Positions 1-10,935 of a stretch of 64,000 nucleotides of DNA are shown in pieces. The notes beneath the pieces are model-generated. The model was not told where the DNA came from, did no database searches, and saw nothing but the letters and a program-made list of their open reading frames with translations. The translations under genes were made by a program, and so were the position numbers. This DNA is from Macrostomum hystrix (taxonomy: Eukaryota; Platyhelminthes; Macrostomidae): the NCBI GenBank assembly GCA_950097015.1, contig CATNEN010000001.1:18232501-18296500 (forward strand). The letters are read 5' to 3'. Position 1 is the first letter of the stretch, and the number at the start of each line of letters is the position of its first letter.

Positions 1-395
1 TTGTTTCCCTATGATCCTAGTCATTGTTTCCCTATGATCCTAGTCATAGTTTCCCTATGATCCTAGTCATAGTTTCACTATGATCCTAGTCATTATCTCA
101 CTATTATTCTAGTCATTGTTTCCCTATGATCCTAGTCATTGTTTCCCTATGATCCTAGTCATTGTTTCCCTATGATCCTAGCCATAGTTTCCCTATGATC
201 CTAGTCATTGTTTCACTATGATCCTAGTCATAGTTTCACTATGATCCTAGTCATAGTTTCCCTATGATCCTAGTCATAGTTTCACTATGATCCTAGTCAT
301 AGTGTCCCTATGATCCCAGTCATAGTTTCACTATGATCCTAATCATATTTTCCCTATGATCCCAGTGATTCTCTCGTTATGATCCCAGGCATAAC
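1..395. repeat. 23-bp minisatellite
   Basis: Tandem copies of a ~23-bp unit containing tttccctatgatcctagtca run from the first base of the window, so the array continues to the left. Units differ by point changes (ttgtttccc, tagtttccc, tagtttcac) and decay into unique sequence near 395. No frame looks coding. Confidence 0.9.
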
Positions 396-418
396 CCGAT
401 ATCGATCAAGGGGATTAA

Positions 419-645
419 ATGATCATCAGAGTTCATAGGAAGGACAATGATTTGATGAAGTCTGCTGAGTTACTCGAGCGCTGGAAGAAAGCGTTTTATA
501 AAAAAGCCAGCAAATCAAATTCGATGCTTGAGCTGTAAGAATCGATAGAGAAATCGGCGGCACTTAAACTCGAAAGCTGTAAAATCAAACCGGTTTATGA
601 TGACTTCAGTCTTGATACGTAAATAAACTTAATGAGGATCTGAAG
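419..645 (+). pseudogene. short broken ORF, possible transposon relic
   Basis: An ATG at 419 opens 39 codons of charged, protein-like sequence (a Lys/Arg/Glu-rich stretch including LLERWKKAFYKKA) that ends in TAA at 536. The same frame continues for 27 more sense codons to a second TAA at 620 and soon ends in TGA. Two in-frame TAA codons, each one transition from CAA, suggest a decayed reading frame rather than a live gene. I do not recognise the family. TAA is a normal stop in better-supported genes of this window, so code reassignment is unlikely. Confidence 0.25.
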
Positions 646-829
646 TAGCAAAGAGGCACATATGGATCTATAAAAGACAGCATTATAGCCTTCCCAGCAT
701 TTACGAGTCCTGAAGCCATACGGAGTCAGTACTGCAGACAGTGGTGTGATTTGAGCAGTCAAGTTTCATAGCAGCGAAATAAACGCAAATAATAACTGCT
801 TTTTAGCTTAGCACCTCTTAGAACCTTCA

Positions 830-2805
830 GAAACTGTAGCGAGAACCGTAGCGAGAACAGTAAGTGGAATCGTAGCTAGAACTAAAAGCAGCTAGAACTG
901 TTAAAGGAATCGTAGCTAGAGCAGTAAGTAAAATCGTAGCTAGAACTGTGAATGGAATCGTAGCTAGAACTGTGAATGGAATCGTAGCTAGAACTGTGAA
1001 TGGAATCGTAGCTAGAACTGTGAATAGAATCGTAGCTAGAACTGTGAATGGAATCGTAGCTAGAACTGTTAAAGGAATCGTAGCTAGAACTGTGAAAGGA
1101 ACCGTAGCTAGAACAGTAAGTAGAATCGTAGGATTCGTAGCTAGAACTGTGAATAGAATCGAAGCTAGAACTGCGAAAGGAATCGCAGCTAGAACTGTGA
1201 GTGGAATCGTAGCTGGAACTGTAAATGGAATCGTAGCTATAACAGTGAATGGAATCGTAGCTAGAACTGTAAGTGAAATCGCAGCTAGAACAGTGAAAGG
1301 AATCGAAGCTAGAACTGTGAATGGAATCGAAGCTAGAACTGTGAAAGGAATCGAAGCTAGAACGGCGAAAGGATTCGCAGCTAGAACTGTGAGTGGAATC
1401 GTAGCTGGGACTGTGAATGGAATCGTAGCCAGAACAGTAAGAGAAATCGTAGCTAGAACTGTGAATGGAATCGTAGCTAAAACTGTAAGTGAAATCGCAG
1501 CTAGAACAGTGAAAGGAATCGAAGCTAGAACTGTGAATGGAATCGAAGCTAGAACTGTGAAAGGAATCGAAGCTAGAACGGCGAAAGGATTCGCAGCTAG
1601 AACTGTGAGTGGAATCGTAGCTGGGACTGTGAATGGAATCGTAGCTAGAACAGTAAGAGAAATCGTAGCTAGAACTGTGAATGGAATCGCAGCTAGAACT
1701 GTGAAAGGAATCGAAGCTAGAACTGTGAATGGAATCGTAGCTAGAACTGTAAGTGAAATCGCAGCTAGAACAGTGAAAGGAATCGAAGCTAGAACTGTGA
1801 ATGGAATCGAAGCTAGAACTGTGAAAGGAATCGAAGCTAGAACGGCGAAAGGATTCGCAGCTAGAACTGTGAGTGGAATCGTAGCTGGGACTGTGAATGG
1901 AATCGTAGCTAGAACAGTAAGAGAAATCGTAGCTAGAACTGTGAATGGAATCGCAGCTAGAACTGTGAAAGGAATCGAAGCTAGAACTGCGAAAGGAATC
2001 GCAGCTAGAACTGTGAGTGGAATCGTAGCTGGGACTGTGAATGGAATCGTAGCTAGAACAGTAAGTGAAATCGTAGCTAGAACTGTGAATGGAATCGTAG
2101 CTAGAACTGTTAAAGGAATCGTAGCTAGAACTGTAAGTGGAATCGCAGCTAGAACTGTGAATGGAATCGAAGCTAGAACTGTAAGTGGAATCGCAGCTAG
2201 AACTGTGAAAGGAAACGAAGCTAGGACTGTGAATGGAATCGCAGCTAGAACTGTGAGTGGAATCGTAGCTAGAACAGTAATTGGATCGTAGCTAGAACTG
2301 TGAATAGAATCGTAGCTAGAACTGTGAATGGAATCGTAGCTAGAACTGTGAATGGAATCCTAGCTAGAACTGTGAATGAAATCGCAGCTAGAACAGTGAA
2401 TGGAATCGAAGCTAGAACTGTGAATGGAATCGAAGCTAGAACTGTGAATGGAATCGCAGCTAGAACAGTAAAAGGAATCGAAGCTAGAACTGTGAGTGGA
2501 ATCGTAGCTGGAACTGTGAATGGAATCGTAGATAGAACTGTGAATGGAATCGAAGCTAGAACTGTGAATGGAATCGTAGCTAGAACAGTAAGTGGAATCG
2601 TAGCTAGAACTGTAAAAGGAATCGAAGCTAGAACTGTGAGTGGAATCGTAGCTGGAACTGTGAATGGAATCGTAGATAGAACAGTAAGTGGAATCGTAGC
2701 TAGAACTGCGAAAGGAATCGCAGCTAGAACTGTAAAAGGAATCGCAGCTAGAACTGTAAAAGGAATCGCAGCTAGAACTGTGAATTGAATCGCAGCTAGT
2801 AGAAC
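830..2805 (+). repeat. 24-bp minisatellite with open frame
   Basis: About 80 copies of a 24-bp unit (tgtgaatggaatcgtagcta + gaac) encode the octad NGIVARTV and variants (KGIEARTV, SGIVAGTV, REIVARTV). The frame is open from 948 to 2291 and again from 2300 to 2788, separated by a one-frame slip near 2285. No ATG begins either frame (both start at GTG). A higher-order pattern is visible: a block beginning gaaatcgcagctagaacagt recurs near 1275, 1491 and 1755, i.e. after 9 and 11 units. The multiple-of-three unit alone would keep a frame open, so translation is not implied. Confidence 0.9.
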
Positions 2806-3679
2806 TACTTAATTTTCTAGCTAGTGAGTTCTGTTTTGCATGATAAACAAATGTTATTTAGAATAAAAAACTGGAAGCTCTTGATCATATTGATATTGTT
2901 AATTTTTCGCGTTTTATCGGCCATTTGTTTGAAAGTTGAAAATCTACTCTATGATTTACTTTTTCTCTCTAATAAGCAGCCCGGCCCACCTGTTTTTCCC
3001 ATTCTCCATCAATGATTTATGCTCATATTATAAAAACTGTTGTTGTTTATCTTTAAGACGACAAAAAGCAGGCTTCAAATGTGACCCAGTCTCACCCACC
3101 CCGCCGTTTGAGTTTGTTTGATGGCTCTAGCAAGTTAATTGTACAACTTCTAGCATTCACAGATAGTAATAAATATCGATAACTAGCAATTAGAGTTGCG
3201 ACTGAATGGAGAATGGAGTCAGCACAAAATGTAGTCTTTGCTCGATTCGAAGCTGTGGGCGGCAGAGTCTAGTCACCCAGGTGGCGGCAAAGTTTTTTTG
3301 ATGTATAGCTATAGTTTGACAGCCCGCAATCCCACTGTTAAATGACAATCGTTGGGTCTCAGCAATGAACTGGCTAAAACTCTAACTTTGAGGCCCGGGG
3401 CAATGTGACCCGAGTGTAGCTAAGTTGCCGCTAACATATGCGGGTCACATGCCAGGCTGTCACGAACACGTTTTCAATCGACTCCAGTGGCTATTTAGTT
3501 AGACAGGTGGGATGAATGGGGAACTAAAAAATGGACGCTTAAATTAATTTCACACAAAAACAACCAGACAAAATTCCGCTGGAAATAAGCTACTTCTAGT
3601 AGATCATATTGAACACCAACAAAATCGAGAAGCATACACTCGTAGGTTAAAAAATTTACGTAGATAATACAAAATAGCC
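2806..3679. other. interval without a supported gene
   Basis: Mostly unique AT-rich DNA. A 30-codon ORF at 3208-3300 starts at ATG and has a CxxC pair (KCSLC) but no other support. An inverted repeat ATGTGACCCG...CGGGTCACAT lies near 3402-3450. A GTG-initiated 63-codon frame at 2824 has one hydrophobic stretch, but base composition is that of the flanking non-coding DNA. Confidence 0.5.
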
Positions 3680-5258
3680 AATAGATGCTTCAGCTAAGGT
3701 GCAGTCATCTTCAGTAGATCCTTCATCTAAGGTGCAGTTATCTTCAGTAGATCCTTCAGCTAAGGTGCAGTTATCTTCAGTAGATCCTTCAGCTAAGGTG
3801 GAGTCATCTTCAGTAGATCCTTCAGCTAAGGTGGAGTCATCTTCAGTAGATCCTTCATCTAAGGTGCAGTCATCTTCAGTAGATCCTTCATCTAAGGTGC
3901 AGTTATCTTCAGTAGATCCTTCAGCTAAGGTGCAGTCATCTTCAGTAGATCCTTCAGCTAAGGTGCAGTTATCTTCAGTAGATCATTCAGCTAAGGTGCA
4001 GTTATCTTCAGTAGATCCTTCAGCTAAGGTGCAGTCATCTTCAGTAGATCCTTCAGCTAAGGTGGAGTCATCTTCAGTAGATCCTTCAGCTAAGGTGCAG
4101 TTATCTTCAGTAGATCCTTCAGCTAAGGTGGAGTCATCTTCAGTAGATCCTTCAGCTAAGGTGCAGTCATCTTCAGTAGATCCTTCAGCTAAGGTGCAGT
4201 TATCTTCAGTAGATCCTTCAGCTAAGGTGCAGTTATCTTCAGTAGATCCTTCAGCTAAGGTGCAGTTATCTTCAGTAGATCCTTCAGCTAAGGTGCAGTC
4301 ATCTTCAGTAGATCCTTCAGCTAAGGTGCAGTTATCTTCAGTAGATCCTTCAGCTAAGGTGCAGTTATCTTCAGTAGATCCTTCAGCTAAGGTGCAGTTA
4401 TCTTCAGTAGATCCTTCAGCTAAGGTGGAGTCATCTTCAGTAGATCCTTCAGCTAAGGTGGAGTCATCTTCAGTAGATCCTTCAGCTAAGGTGGAGTCAT
4501 CTTCAGTAGATCCTTCAGCTAAGGTGCAGTTATCTTCAGTAGATCCTTCAGCTAAGGTGGAGTCATCTTCAGTAGATCCTTCAGCTAAGGTGCAGTTATC
4601 TTCAGTAGATCCTTCAGCTAAGGTGCAGTCATCTTCAGTAGATCCTTCAGCTAAGGTGGAGTCATCTTCAGTAGATCCTTCATCTAAGGTGCAGTTATCT
4701 TCAGTAGATCCTTCAGCTAAGGTGGAGTCATCTTCAGTAGATCCTTCAGCTAAGGTGCAGTTATCTTCAGTAGATCCTTCAGCTAAGGTGCAGTCATCTT
4801 CAGTAGATCCTTCAGCTAAGGTGGAGTCATCTTCAGTAGATCCTTCAGCTAAGGTGCAGTTATCTTCAGTAGATCCTTCAGCTAAGGTGGAGTCATCTTC
4901 AGTAGATCCTTCAGCTAAGGTGCAGTCATCTTCAGTAGATCCTTCAGCTAAGGTGGAGTCATCTTCAGTAGATCCTTCAGCTAAGGTGCAGTTATCTTCA
5001 GTAGATCCTTCAGCTAAGGTGCAGTTATCTTCAGTAGATCCTTCAGCTAAGGTGGAGTCATCTTCAGTAGATCCTTCAGCTAAGGTGCAGTTATCTTCAG
5101 TAGATCCTTCAGCTAAGGTGGAGTCATCTTCAGTAGATCCTTCAGCTAAGGTGCAGTTATCTTCATTAGATCCTTCAGCTAAGGTGCAGTTATCTTCAGT
5201 AGATCCTTCAGCTAAGGTGCAGTTCTCTCTTGTAGATCATTCAGCTATTGTGAAGTGA
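3680..5258 (+). repeat. 33-bp minisatellite, 519-codon open frame
   Basis: About 47 near-identical copies of a 33-bp unit encode the 11-residue repeat SSVDPSAKVQL (Q/E and S/L variants). The frame is uninterrupted from just after TAG at 3675 to TGA at 5256-5258, and the last units drift (SLVDHSAIVK). There is no in-frame ATG; a splice acceptor before 3678 would be needed for translation. Variation is concentrated at two positions (cag/gag and tta/tca), and neighbouring units share variants, as expected from unequal exchange. If expressed, the product would be a Ser/Asp/Lys-rich repeat protein without hydrophobic segments. Confidence 0.9.
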
Positions 5259-5500
5259 GTAGGGAATTCAGTGAGTAGGGAGTCTAGTAAGCAGGGAGTC
5301 TAGTGAGCAGGGAGTTTTGTGAGTAGGGAGTCTAGTGAGCAGGGAGTTTTGTGAGCAGGGAGTTTAGTGAGTAGGGAGTCTAGTGAGTAGGGAGTCTAGT
5401 GAGCAGGGAGTCTAGTGAGCAGGGAGTCTAGTGAGCAGGGAGTTTAGTGAGTAGGGAGTTCTGTAAAAAAAGATTTTAGTGAGTAGGGAGTTTGGCAAGT
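5259..5500. repeat. 16-bp minisatellite
   Basis: Tandem copies of a 16-bp unit around gtgagtagggagtcta / gtgagcagggagtcta directly follow the 33-bp array. The unit is not a multiple of three and no frame stays open. Confidence 0.85.
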
Positions 5501-5640
5501 TAAGGGTTGGGGTAAGGGGTTTGAAGGAAAACGAAAAAATGGTACAACTAATATCGATTGAATTTTAAATTAAGCGAGTCAGTTGGTAACTTTCGATTTC
5601 TAAGTTTCTACTAAGAACTCGAATTTTCAAATCGTGGATC

Positions 5641-5811
5641 ATGAACAAGGCGAATCTCAGCTGGCTGTTGGGAGATCTCGGTGGATACGCCGAGTCAATC
5701 GACCGTCAGCACGTCGCATTGGTGGCGCTAATAGGCGCTCTCATTGTGATCAATGTCGTTGTCGTGGTGTTTCTGCAGCTGCTGCGGATGTCGGTGCCAG
5801 CGTCAGAGTAA
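5641..5811 (+). CDS. 56-residue single-pass membrane micro-ORF
   Basis: ATG at 5641 to TAA at 5809 encodes 56 residues. Residues 1-23 are polar (MNKANLSWLL...SIDRQ). Residues 24-49 form one strongly hydrophobic stretch, including IGALIVINVVVVVFLQLL, bounded by His24 and Arg49, and a short polar tail follows. This is the layout of a small single-pass membrane peptide. The stretch is more GC-rich than its surroundings and uses many synonymous Val and Leu codons, unlike low-complexity DNA. No TATA or AATAAA is evident close by, so it could be part of a longer spliced gene. I do not recognise a family and propose no function beyond membrane insertion. Confidence 0.45.
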   Translation: MNKANLSWLLGDLGGYAESIDRQHVALVALIGALIVINVVVVVFLQLLRMSVPASE

Positions 5812-6077
5812 TCGTTCTCCCGTGCATCGGTCGAGTCGTTCGGCTGATGAAATCGTTGCTGGATTGCCATGCTGAGTAGTGGCGTGAGTAGAAATGCTAA
5901 TACCGGGATCCCGGTTTCGAAAAATACCGGTTTTGGCCCCTTTTTTCTGTATTACCAATACCAGTATTAGGGTCCGGAATTGGTCCGGTATTGGTCTAAA
6001 ATTATGTCTCAAATTTTTACAAATTTGAGATTTGTTGTTTAAAATGCATTTTCCTAGAAACCCGGTGTAAAAAGCAT

Positions 6078-6101
6078 CGTCGAAAAGACGTCTTTTCGAC
6101 G
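6078..6101. repeat. 24-bp perfect palindrome
   Basis: CGTCGAAAAGAC is followed immediately by its exact reverse complement. It sits beside cccggtgtaaaaagcatcgt (from 6061), whose reverse complement with few changes is found at 20040-20061. Both probably belong to one repeat family. Confidence 0.8.
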
Positions 6102-6129
6102 CCTACGGTCCGATCAAACCCTATGATAG

Positions 6130-6625
6130 CTCAGCTAAAAAAACCGAGTTAGCTGCTGAAAACGTCTTAAGAGGTCTTGATATCAGTTATAAATGCATTT
6201 AAAAGATGAAAAAATATGTACTTCGTACAGTCCGATTTTAGTCCGAAAATGGCCGACGCGTCGACCGGCTCCAAAATGGTCCGATTTGAGTCCGAAAAAG
6301 GCCGACGAGAAGGACGATGTTCCAAACAAAATTACTCGTGAGTTAGCTGCTAAAAACGTCTTAAAAGGCCTTGATTTCAGTTCTAAATGCATTTAAAAGA
6401 TGAAAAAATGTGTAATTCGTACAGTCCGAAATTAGTCCGCAAAAGGCCGACGCGTCCGCGGTCCGTTTTGAGTCCTCAATAGGGCGACGAGGACGATGTT
6501 CCATAAAAAAATTCTTGAGTTAGCTGCTGAAAACGTCATAAAAGGCTTTATTTTCCGTTACTTATGCATTTAAAAGATGAAAAATTGTGTAATTCCAACA
6601 GTCCGATTCCAGTCCGCAAAAGGTC
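6130..6625. repeat. ~190-bp tandem repeat, about 2.5 copies
   Basis: Units start at gagttagctgctgaaaacgt (near 6147, 6340 and 6520). Each contains atgcatttaaaagatgaaaa followed by a block rich in GTCCGATTTTAGTCCG and GGCCGACG. A shorter piece of the same block is at 8195-8245. No transposase frame is present, so this is probably a non-autonomous element or satellite. Confidence 0.75.
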
Positions 6626-7395
6626 TTTTTTTATCTACTGTACAGAGCCTAACATGCTTGAAATACTACTCGTATTTAAACGTTAGTAGTGCAGCAAGTT
6701 AAATGTTCGGTTTGTATAATCGTAATATTTAGTTTTTAGATATAAATTATTTACTATACGGCTCGTACATATACTTACTGTTTTACTGATCAGTGAGAGC
6801 TAGGAAGTAAAATTTGTGTGCATCAGTGAAACAAGTTACGAGTATATAGTGGAATCATCAAAATATTCTGAGCGTGTATACAATTCGATCTTCTGGTCGG
6901 CTGTGATATTTTGACTTAGGTCTCTCTTAACGTTGAGATTCCTAAATGAGGTCGGGTGTCCTACTCTTTGTGAGAGATTCTCTTTTCGCAACTCGAAAAT
7001 AACGAAGACAAGACGATTCAAATTCCAAGCTAAACAGCTGATATTTAAGTGTTAATTAGTAAATAAGAGGAAGCTATGATCACTGATCAATTCCCCTGGC
7101 AGCGCTCTTTTCGTCCCCTGCCAGGTACTGTACTTAATTCAATCCAATTCACAATTCGCACTAACAAAATCTCGATAACCGCAACACAAAACACGAACTC
7201 TACTCGATAATACGACACGATAAATAACACAAATAAATCCTAGACAAACAGATAGTCCCTATAACAAACAAGACAAATAACGCGAAACCTAACCAAAATC
7301 CCTAACATAAAACCGAGGCGACCAGCAAGCACTTCTGCACTATGGCACAACGATAGTTCTATCGTGCCACACCTAATGTCTGTTCGACGGCGTCC
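6626..7395. other. interval without a supported gene
   Basis: AT-rich DNA. A small hairpin, GGCAC-CGATAG/CTATCG-TGCC, lies near 7340-7365. No conserved frame or splice pattern was seen. Confidence 0.4.
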
Positions 7396-7400
7396 CACCG

Positions 7401-7517
7401 ATGATTGTCGGCGATATGGAGAGTGCTTCCGTGCTTGCCAATCCCTATCTAACACTCCGTCAGCAGTTGGCCAGACGTACCGAGCTCAGCGCAAGCTACT
7501 TACTGACGTGGGGTTGA
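7401..7517 (+). CDS. 38-codon ORF of coding-like composition, unknown
   Basis: ATG at 7401 to TGA at 7515 encodes 38 residues with balanced composition (MIVGDMESASVLANPYL... then an Arg/Gln-rich helix-like stretch). The same frame is open upstream back to about 7375. It is more GC-rich than its AT-rich left flank and lies just before the CCAAT-containing island. It could be an exon of a spliced gene or chance. No family is recognised. Confidence 0.25.
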   Translation: MIVGDMESASVLANPYLTLRQQLARRTELSASYLLTWG

Positions 7518-7689
7518 GTGTGGGGGTTTTCTTTGACTAACTAGTTGGACCGGTTTACCTGTCCCGGTATCTATTTACTAGGATGCGTAACACGAATGAG
7601 AACAATATCAAGATCAAGAGCAAGAGCAAGGTCAAACGCGAGACCAGAATCACATGAGAACAATATTTCAGCGCAATAGTCAGTTTTAT

Positions 7690-7990
7690 AGTCAAGCGCC
7701 CGCCCCAGCCCTCATCAAAGCCTGGGTGCCGGCCGCGCCGCTTGTTCTTCTGCCAGGTCGACCCTGCCGGTTAACGAACCGGCTGCTGATTGGCCCGGCT
7801 CGGGGTGTCGCACTTAAGTCGGTTCACTTCAATCGGCTAGCCGTCCTCCCATTGGTTGGGCCCACCAGACCAGGGCTAGTCTGATGCCTTGGCTGTAGAG
7901 CAGGGGTGACCGGCCGGTCGCGTGTTAGGCCTGGCTGGGGTGCGCATGTACAAACAACTAACCTATAAGATACATTAAATAATTCATAAT
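7690..7990 (+). promoter_or_regulatory. GC-rich island with inverted CCAAT boxes
   Basis: A GC-rich block contains gctgctgattggcccgg (near 7780) and cccattggttggg (near 7850), two inverted CCAAT motifs, then a TATA-like cctataagatac near 7960. The gctgctgattgg motif also occurs in the solo LTR at 14170, so this may be LTR-derived. No transcript can be assigned. Confidence 0.35.
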
Positions 7991-9072
7991 ATTGACGTGC
8001 GCGAATAAGTTACTACAAGTAGAAATATACGCATTATAAAAACATGCCGACACTACACGGCCATGCATATTCCGGCCGTCTGCAGTAAACCGCTCAATAG
8101 CCGCATTGATACTGCGGCAACTGCTTTAATTGCATTACATCTCGAATAGCTATGTATTTAGGAGTATATAGAATAGGTAGAAATCGCATAATTGTGATGG
8201 TCCGTTTTCCGTCCGATTTGAGTCCGTAAAAAGGCGACGTGAATGTAAAATTTAACAAACACATGTATTTTGACCGCAGGCAATAAAAAGTTTTGTCGCA
8301 GAAGAAGCCAGTTGCACTAAACTTAATAAGAAGTCAGAATCAATTTTTTAGTTTCAAATTGCAGCTTAAAAACGAAAGAATGGCCTGAGCAAAGTTTTTG
8401 AAAGCGCTGCAAACTTTCACTTTGACCTGACCGGATCCTCAATTAATTAGCTATTATGTACGTGAGAATTCTCGATTCGATCAACGAATTCTCAAAAACT
8501 ATTCACAGTAAGACACTAAAATTCATTAGACAAGACAAAGTGAATATAAACACCGATATCAAACTCGCCATCACTTTGTGGTTTATCTATAAAAGTTAAT
8601 TATTAAGTGAAAGTCTATTTGATCAGCAATGTCAGTGTAGCTTAGTTAGGATATATTATGAAGCTACAGGAATATTTTTTACAAAAAAGAGTGTTATTTT
8701 AAAGCGCATAGTGTATATTTACACTATTTACACTGGCCCATACTTTTATTTAGCAAAAAATACATATTTTTGCAACTATAATGAATTGTACCATGTGAGG
8801 CTTAAATGCCTATATACTATATAGCTAGGTTACAATTCCTATTTTCTGCTCTAGATACTTCAAGTCTAACTTCTGTTTATTCTTGGGCTTTCACAAGTGC
8901 CTATTTTATTGAAACAGTGAAAGAAAGAAACTGTTATATAGCTATGATATGAGAACAAATTGTCATGAAAAATGTATTATTACTTATTAGCTGGTTTAGG
9001 TATGTGGCATGCAGTTTTGGTCATGCTTAGGCATTAAGAAGCAAAGATCTGTCAGTTAACAGTGAGCTATAG
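7991..9072. other. AT-rich interval
   Basis: Only a degraded copy of the GTCCGATTTGAGTCCG repeat (8195-8245) stands out. No ORF, exon or tandem array is supported. Confidence 0.5.
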
Positions 9073-9087
9073 TCAATCATGCCTTAC

Positions 9088-9202
9088 ATAATCTTGGATG
9101 GCAGCAGCATTCAGGCTAGCTCTTGTTGGCCAAGCACCAGATACAGTAGAAGTTCCAGTAAGCTCTCGTACATGCAGATTGAGAATCTTGCCATTCCTTA
9201 AC
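9088..9202 (-). CDS. coding exon of an unrecognised minus-strand gene
   Basis: On the minus strand an acceptor (ttttcaaacag) precedes 9202 and a good donor (TAT|gtaagg) follows 9088. The 115 nt between encode 38 residues after one leading base, including LRNGKILNLHVRELTGTSTV then a Trp-Pro stretch and an Ala-rich end. If the donor is not used the frame stops at TGA 9073. A possible preceding exon ends at 9340 (GATAG|gtataa) with the matching phase, but it lies partly in a repeat copy and is doubtful. The exon at 10936-11029 is on the same strand and may be the same gene. Composition is clearly protein-like; the family is unknown. Confidence 0.45.
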
Positions 9203-9372
9203 CTGTTTGAAAAGGATAAGGTGGTTAAGAGAGTTGTTGGTTAGCTTGTTGGTTTTAAATGTATTAAACAGAGCAGAAAAATAAATAACATAGCACATAT
9301 ATTATGTATAGGCTAAGTAATTAATATAATTTATTATACCTATCCGGCCAATTGTGCAGTATGGTCAAGAGC

Positions 9373-9485
9373 ATAGCCACAGCTATTGTGCAGCATACGC
9401 TCGAATCTAAAGGCTGCACATGGCTGTTCAGTCCATGGACTGAGGGATGCCAGACCCACCTTAAGTTCAAATAGCTAATATTGGT
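9373..9485 (+). repeat. dispersed repeat R1, diverged copy
   Basis: This stretch matches the family seen best at 10460-10660 and 17640-17835, with the shared core ggctgttcagtccatggact followed by a cacccaccttnaa block. It is diverged and lacks the gctgggtgaactgaagca tail. Confidence 0.6.
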
Positions 9486-9511
9486 ACCCATTTTACAACT
9501 AGCTCGGATAC

Positions 9512-9912
9512 ACAGAGGGGCGGATAGCTTGGTCAGTAAGGTGTCGGACTATGGATCAGATGGTCCTGGGTTAAACTCCCGACCTAGTCTAGAACTATGC
9601 GTGCAGCCTTTGGCAAGCTGCTTTGCCCTGATGTGCACACAGTCTACTCAGCTGCAAATGAGTACCGATATTTCGTCGGGTAATAATAATTCTGGCTGGC
9701 GTGGAATAAAGCAGTTCTGTGCGGCAATTCAGTGGGTTTGGATGCTGCCGATATGTTTGGAAAGAATAAATTCCATTGCTGACACGCGGCTGTCAACCGG
9801 TGTCCGAGAGGGCCGGGGAGTACATTAGGTGTGCAGTCCCCACCTGCTAGTGTGCTTGACACACAACACCTGCACTGGCCCTTGTGTCTAGTGTCATTAT
9901 TATTATTATTTT
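9512..9912 (+). repeat. tRNA(Gln)-like SINE, ~400 bp
   Basis: The head ggggcggatagcttggtcag resembles a tRNA 5' half with a Pol III A box. It is followed by an anticodon-like loop CTATGGA (CTCTGGA in the other copies, anticodon CTG) and a B box (ggttaaactcc here, GGTTCGACTCC in the other copies). A ~250-bp body and an (att)n tail follow. Copies are on the minus strand at 31893-32170 and 63572-63830. The B-box divergence marks this copy as older. Confidence 0.75.
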
Positions 9913-9924
9913 ACAGCTGGGTTG

Positions 9925-10050
9925 TAGCCCAGCAGTTAGAGCGTCAGACTCGCATCTTGAAGGTTGATGGTTCGATTCCTGACTCCTGTTTCTTTAAGAA
10001 ACAATTTGAAATTTGTGTCTCTAAGAAAGGCAATTAACTCTGAATTGCTT
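9925..10050 (+). repeat. tRNA-like SINE fragment
   Basis: tagcccagcagttagagcgt (A box) and GGTTCGATTCC (perfect B box) are 46 nt apart. The flanking sequence cannot form a tRNA acceptor stem, so this is a tRNA-derived repeat rather than a tRNA gene. A related 3' piece is at 19350-19400. Confidence 0.55.
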
Positions 10051-10067
10051 CAGTTCAGCTAGCTATT

Positions 10068-10195
10068 ATATGGGTACCAGTATTAGCTGTGGTAACTTAT
10101 AGTGGGTGTAGCCTACCCCCAGTCGATGGACTGTACTGGCTGTAGTCCATAGCCGTACGCAGTCTTCAGATACGCCGCACAATAGTGACAGTTGT
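10068..10195 (-). repeat. dispersed repeat R1, inverted copy
   Basis: The reverse complement carries the R1 core (cagtccat.gactg, the cacccac block and the acgcagtcttcagat segment). A plus-strand tail of another copy (gggtgaactgaagcaagcaa) follows at 10230-10290. Confidence 0.6.
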
Positions 10196-10459
10196 AATTA
10201 GTTAATGGATTATTATTAATTTTATAACAGGGTGAACTGAAGCAAGCAAGTTAGGCCTCTTGCCAAAGGGCATAAGTTGTACCAGTAGAGTTAGGAATCA
10301 AACCCCCACCCTAATTCCCCCTGCCTCATCTATCCTATGTCTAATCCCTGCCCTTTCTCAGATTCCTACATTTAATACAGCCGTCGTCTTTTAGGTTCTG
10401 TAAGTGGCCCACTGGCTCATTGCCGACCCCTAGCTGCTAAATATACACTGGGGTCACTG

Positions 10460-10665
10460 GCTAGATTTGCAGCCGACAGCACAGCGGAGCTATTGCGCGG
10501 CTCATCTGAAGACTGCGTACAGCTGTACAGTCCATGGACTGGGGGGACACCACACCCACCTTTAATTATCCCAGCGAATGCTGGTACCATTTAACAGCTG
10601 GGTGAACTAAAGCAATGCAGAGTTAATTAAGTGTCTTGTTAAAGGACACAAATTGTCTCACATGA
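10460..10665 (+). repeat. dispersed repeat R1
   Basis: This well-preserved copy has gacagcacagcggagctatt, the core cagtccatggactgggggga, ccacacccacctt, aacagctgggtgaactaaag and aaaggacacaaattgt. It is ~85-90% alike by eye to 17640-17835. There is no ORF and probably a SINE-type origin. Confidence 0.7.
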
Positions 10666-10935
10666 ATGCAGCAGACCAAATAACCCTAGCTAGAACCAAC
10701 AGCTGGCAATAGCTAGTGAATGCTATAATTTTTATGACACTTTAGGGTCTGACATACAGAGATAGTATGTATGTTTAGTAAGCTTTTAAGTTAAAAAATA
10801 CATGCATAGTACCTTTTTAGACAAACTGAACCTGTACACATGTATTATTTAAACCAATGGCTCAATCAGTAGCTATCAATTTTGGGTTAGGTGTTAAGTA
10901 TTTCACAAAAAGATCATGATTAGTCAAGCACTTAC

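Noticed and set aside
419-645. Alternative genetic code (TAA as Gln)
   Set aside because: TAA terminates better-supported reading frames here (for example at 15168 and 5809). Two CAA-to-TAA changes in a relic are simpler.
2824-3015. 63-codon ORF with a hydrophobic stretch
   Set aside because: Starts at GTG, and its AT-rich composition equals the flanks; hydrophobic residues follow from T-rich codons.
9512-9990. tRNA genes
   Set aside because: A and B boxes are present but acceptor arms do not pair and long SINE bodies follow, so these are tRNA-derived repeats.
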